Positions 63,144-64,000 of a stretch of DNA of 64,000 bases are shown in pieces. Source of the stretch: Colwellia sp. BRX10-3 (GTDB taxonomy: Bacteria > Pseudomonadota > Gammaproteobacteria > Enterobacterales > Alteromonadaceae); the NCBI RefSeq assembly GCF_014077505.1, contig NZ_JACGWA010000002.1:124001-188000 (forward strand), given 5' to 3'. A model generated the notes under the pieces. That model was not told where the DNA came from. It did not search any database and saw only the letters and a list, made by a program, of their open reading frames with translations. The position numbers were made by a program, and so were the translations under genes. How positions within the stretch are numbered: the stretch's first letter is position 1; every line of letters begins with the position of its first letter.

Positions 63144-64000
63144 GTGGCATTTTTAAATAAGCATATATCGACACTAAAGGTACGAGGCAAAGATTATAAC
63201 TACTTTGACCTATCGACATTAAAAGCTAATACCAAAAGGCTACCGCTGACGGCAAAAATATTATTAGAAAACTTGCTCCGCCACAGTGATGAAAAATATG
63301 TTCAGCTAGACGATATTCAAAACTTAGCTAAATGGGACACAAGTTCCTCTTCTGATACCGAAATAGCATTTGTACCTTCTAGAGTCATACTGCAAGACTT
63401 TACCGGTGTTCCCGCGGTTGTTGATTTAGCTGCTATGCGCAATGCGATGTTGGACTTAGGCGGCGATCCAAATAAAATTAATCCGCTTAAACCGGTAGAT
63501 TTAGTTATTGATCATTCAATTATGGTAGACGAATTCGGTAAGGCTGATTCGTTTAAGCGTAATACTGAAATTGAGGTTGAGCGTAATAAAGAGCGCTATC
63601 AGTTTTTGAAGTGGGGGCAAAGTGCATTTGATAATTTCAAAGTAGTGCCACCAGGAAAAGGCATTGTACATCAAGTCAATTTGGAGTATTTAGCCCGTGT
63701 GACCTTTGTCGATGAACAGCAAGACACACCGTTACTTTACCCAGACACCCTAGTCGGTACCGATTCACACACCACAATGATCAATGGCTTAGGTGTGCTT
63801 GGTTGGGGCGTAGGCGGTATTGAAGCCGAAGCGGCCATGTTAGGTCAGCCCGTGACTATGTTAATACCTGAAGTGGTGGGAATGGAATTAAAAGGCAAGT
63901 TACCCCCAGGAGCAACTGCGACCGACTTAGTATTAGCGGTTACAGAACAGTTGCGTGCATTTGGCGTAGTGGGTAAATTTGTCGAGTTTTTTGGTGCTGG
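63144..64000 (+). CDS. acnA: Aconitate hydratase AcnA, 3' end outside window
   Basis: The frame begins with GTG at 63144 behind a strong AGGAGAG site and runs open to the window end, giving the first 285 of about 900 residues. The sequence is plain AcnA/IRP-type aconitase: [67 protein letters not shown] and [17 protein letters not shown]. The iron-sulfur cysteines lie further on, outside the window. It converts citrate to isocitrate in the TCA cycle. Confidence 0.95.
   Translation, partial: MAFLNKHISTLKVRGKDYNYFDLSTLKANTKRLPLTAKILLENLLRHSDEKYVQLDDIQNLAKWDTSSSSDTEIAFVPSRVILQDFTGVPAVVDLAAMRNAMLDLGGDPNKINPLKPVDLVIDHSIMVDEFGKADSFKRNTEIEVERNKERYQFLKWGQSAFDNFKVVPPGKGIVHQVNLEYLARVTFVDEQQDTPLLYPDTLVGTDSHTTMINGLGVLGWGVGGIEAEAAMLGQPVTMLIPEVVGMELKGKLPPGATATDLVLAVTEQLRAFGVVGKFVEFFGA

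Overview
The window is AT-rich DNA from a marine gammaproteobacterium of the order Alteromonadales. Protein style and gene content (YggL/TrmB, MutY/YggX, SpeA/SpeB, NasST-controlled nitrate assimilation, MtrCAB-type cytochromes, many DUF families of Colwellia-like bacteria) best fit the Colwelliaceae (Colwellia or Thalassotalea). The genus is an inference. It is chromosomal DNA: no phage, integrase, complete insertion sequence or CRISPR array was seen. The first gene (DUF1329) and the last (acnA) run off the window ends.

Layout. 1-5.2 kb: a DUF1329 protein, a secreted alkylsulfatase, a GMC oxidoreductase and a small membrane protein, probably for uptake and oxidation of an alkyl sulfate, sterol or similar hydrophobic substrate. 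5.4-8.1 kb: a large surface lipoprotein with two cadherin-like and four glycan-binding-like modules, the last two being a recent internal duplication. 8.7-9.5 kb: a lone periplasmic binding protein.

9.8-28.1 kb is a complete nitrate assimilation region: an outer-membrane porin and an ABC nitrate transporter (nrtA, nrtB, nrtC-type), the sensor/antiterminator pair nasS-nasT, nitrite reductase nirBD, a PP2C phosphatase/Ser-Thr kinase fusion, an MFS nitrate transporter, an FAD electron-transfer subunit and the molybdenum nitrate reductase NasA. Four sigma-54 (-24/-12) promoters, three or four of them with NtrC-like sites upstream, drive the transcription units. The nrt operon also has a leader with two hexaloop hairpins overlapping a strong intrinsic terminator, as expected for an ANTAR (NasT) target. 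Nitrogen limitation (NtrC/sigma-54) and nitrate presence (NasS-NasT) would thus both control nitrate uptake.

28.2-38.1 kb: DUF4197 and AsmA-like proteins, a second lone binding protein, an HtpX-like fragment, the speA-speB agmatine/putrescine operon, an RMD1-family membrane protein, and tRNA-Thr and tRNA-Phe next to decayed tRNA-Thr copies. 38.2-49.6 kb: the housekeeping set gdt1-like/yggX/mutY on one side and yggL/trmB on the other, separated by a UbiA-type prenyltransferase and a five-gene extracellular electron transfer operon (outer-surface decaheme lipoprotein, MtrA-type decaheme, MtrB-type barrel, diheme c4-type cytochrome, NapC/CymA-type tetraheme). An FNR-like site lies upstream of that operon.

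49.7-64 kb: DNA alkylation repair (ogt and an Ada/AlkA fusion), an orphan histidine kinase, an NhaC-family antiporter with a divergent GntR regulator, a SulP anion transporter, a DUF1289 protein, a pair of amidohydrolase paralogues of which the second lacks the metal-binding histidines, a decayed VTT/DedA-type membrane gene, and the start of acnA.
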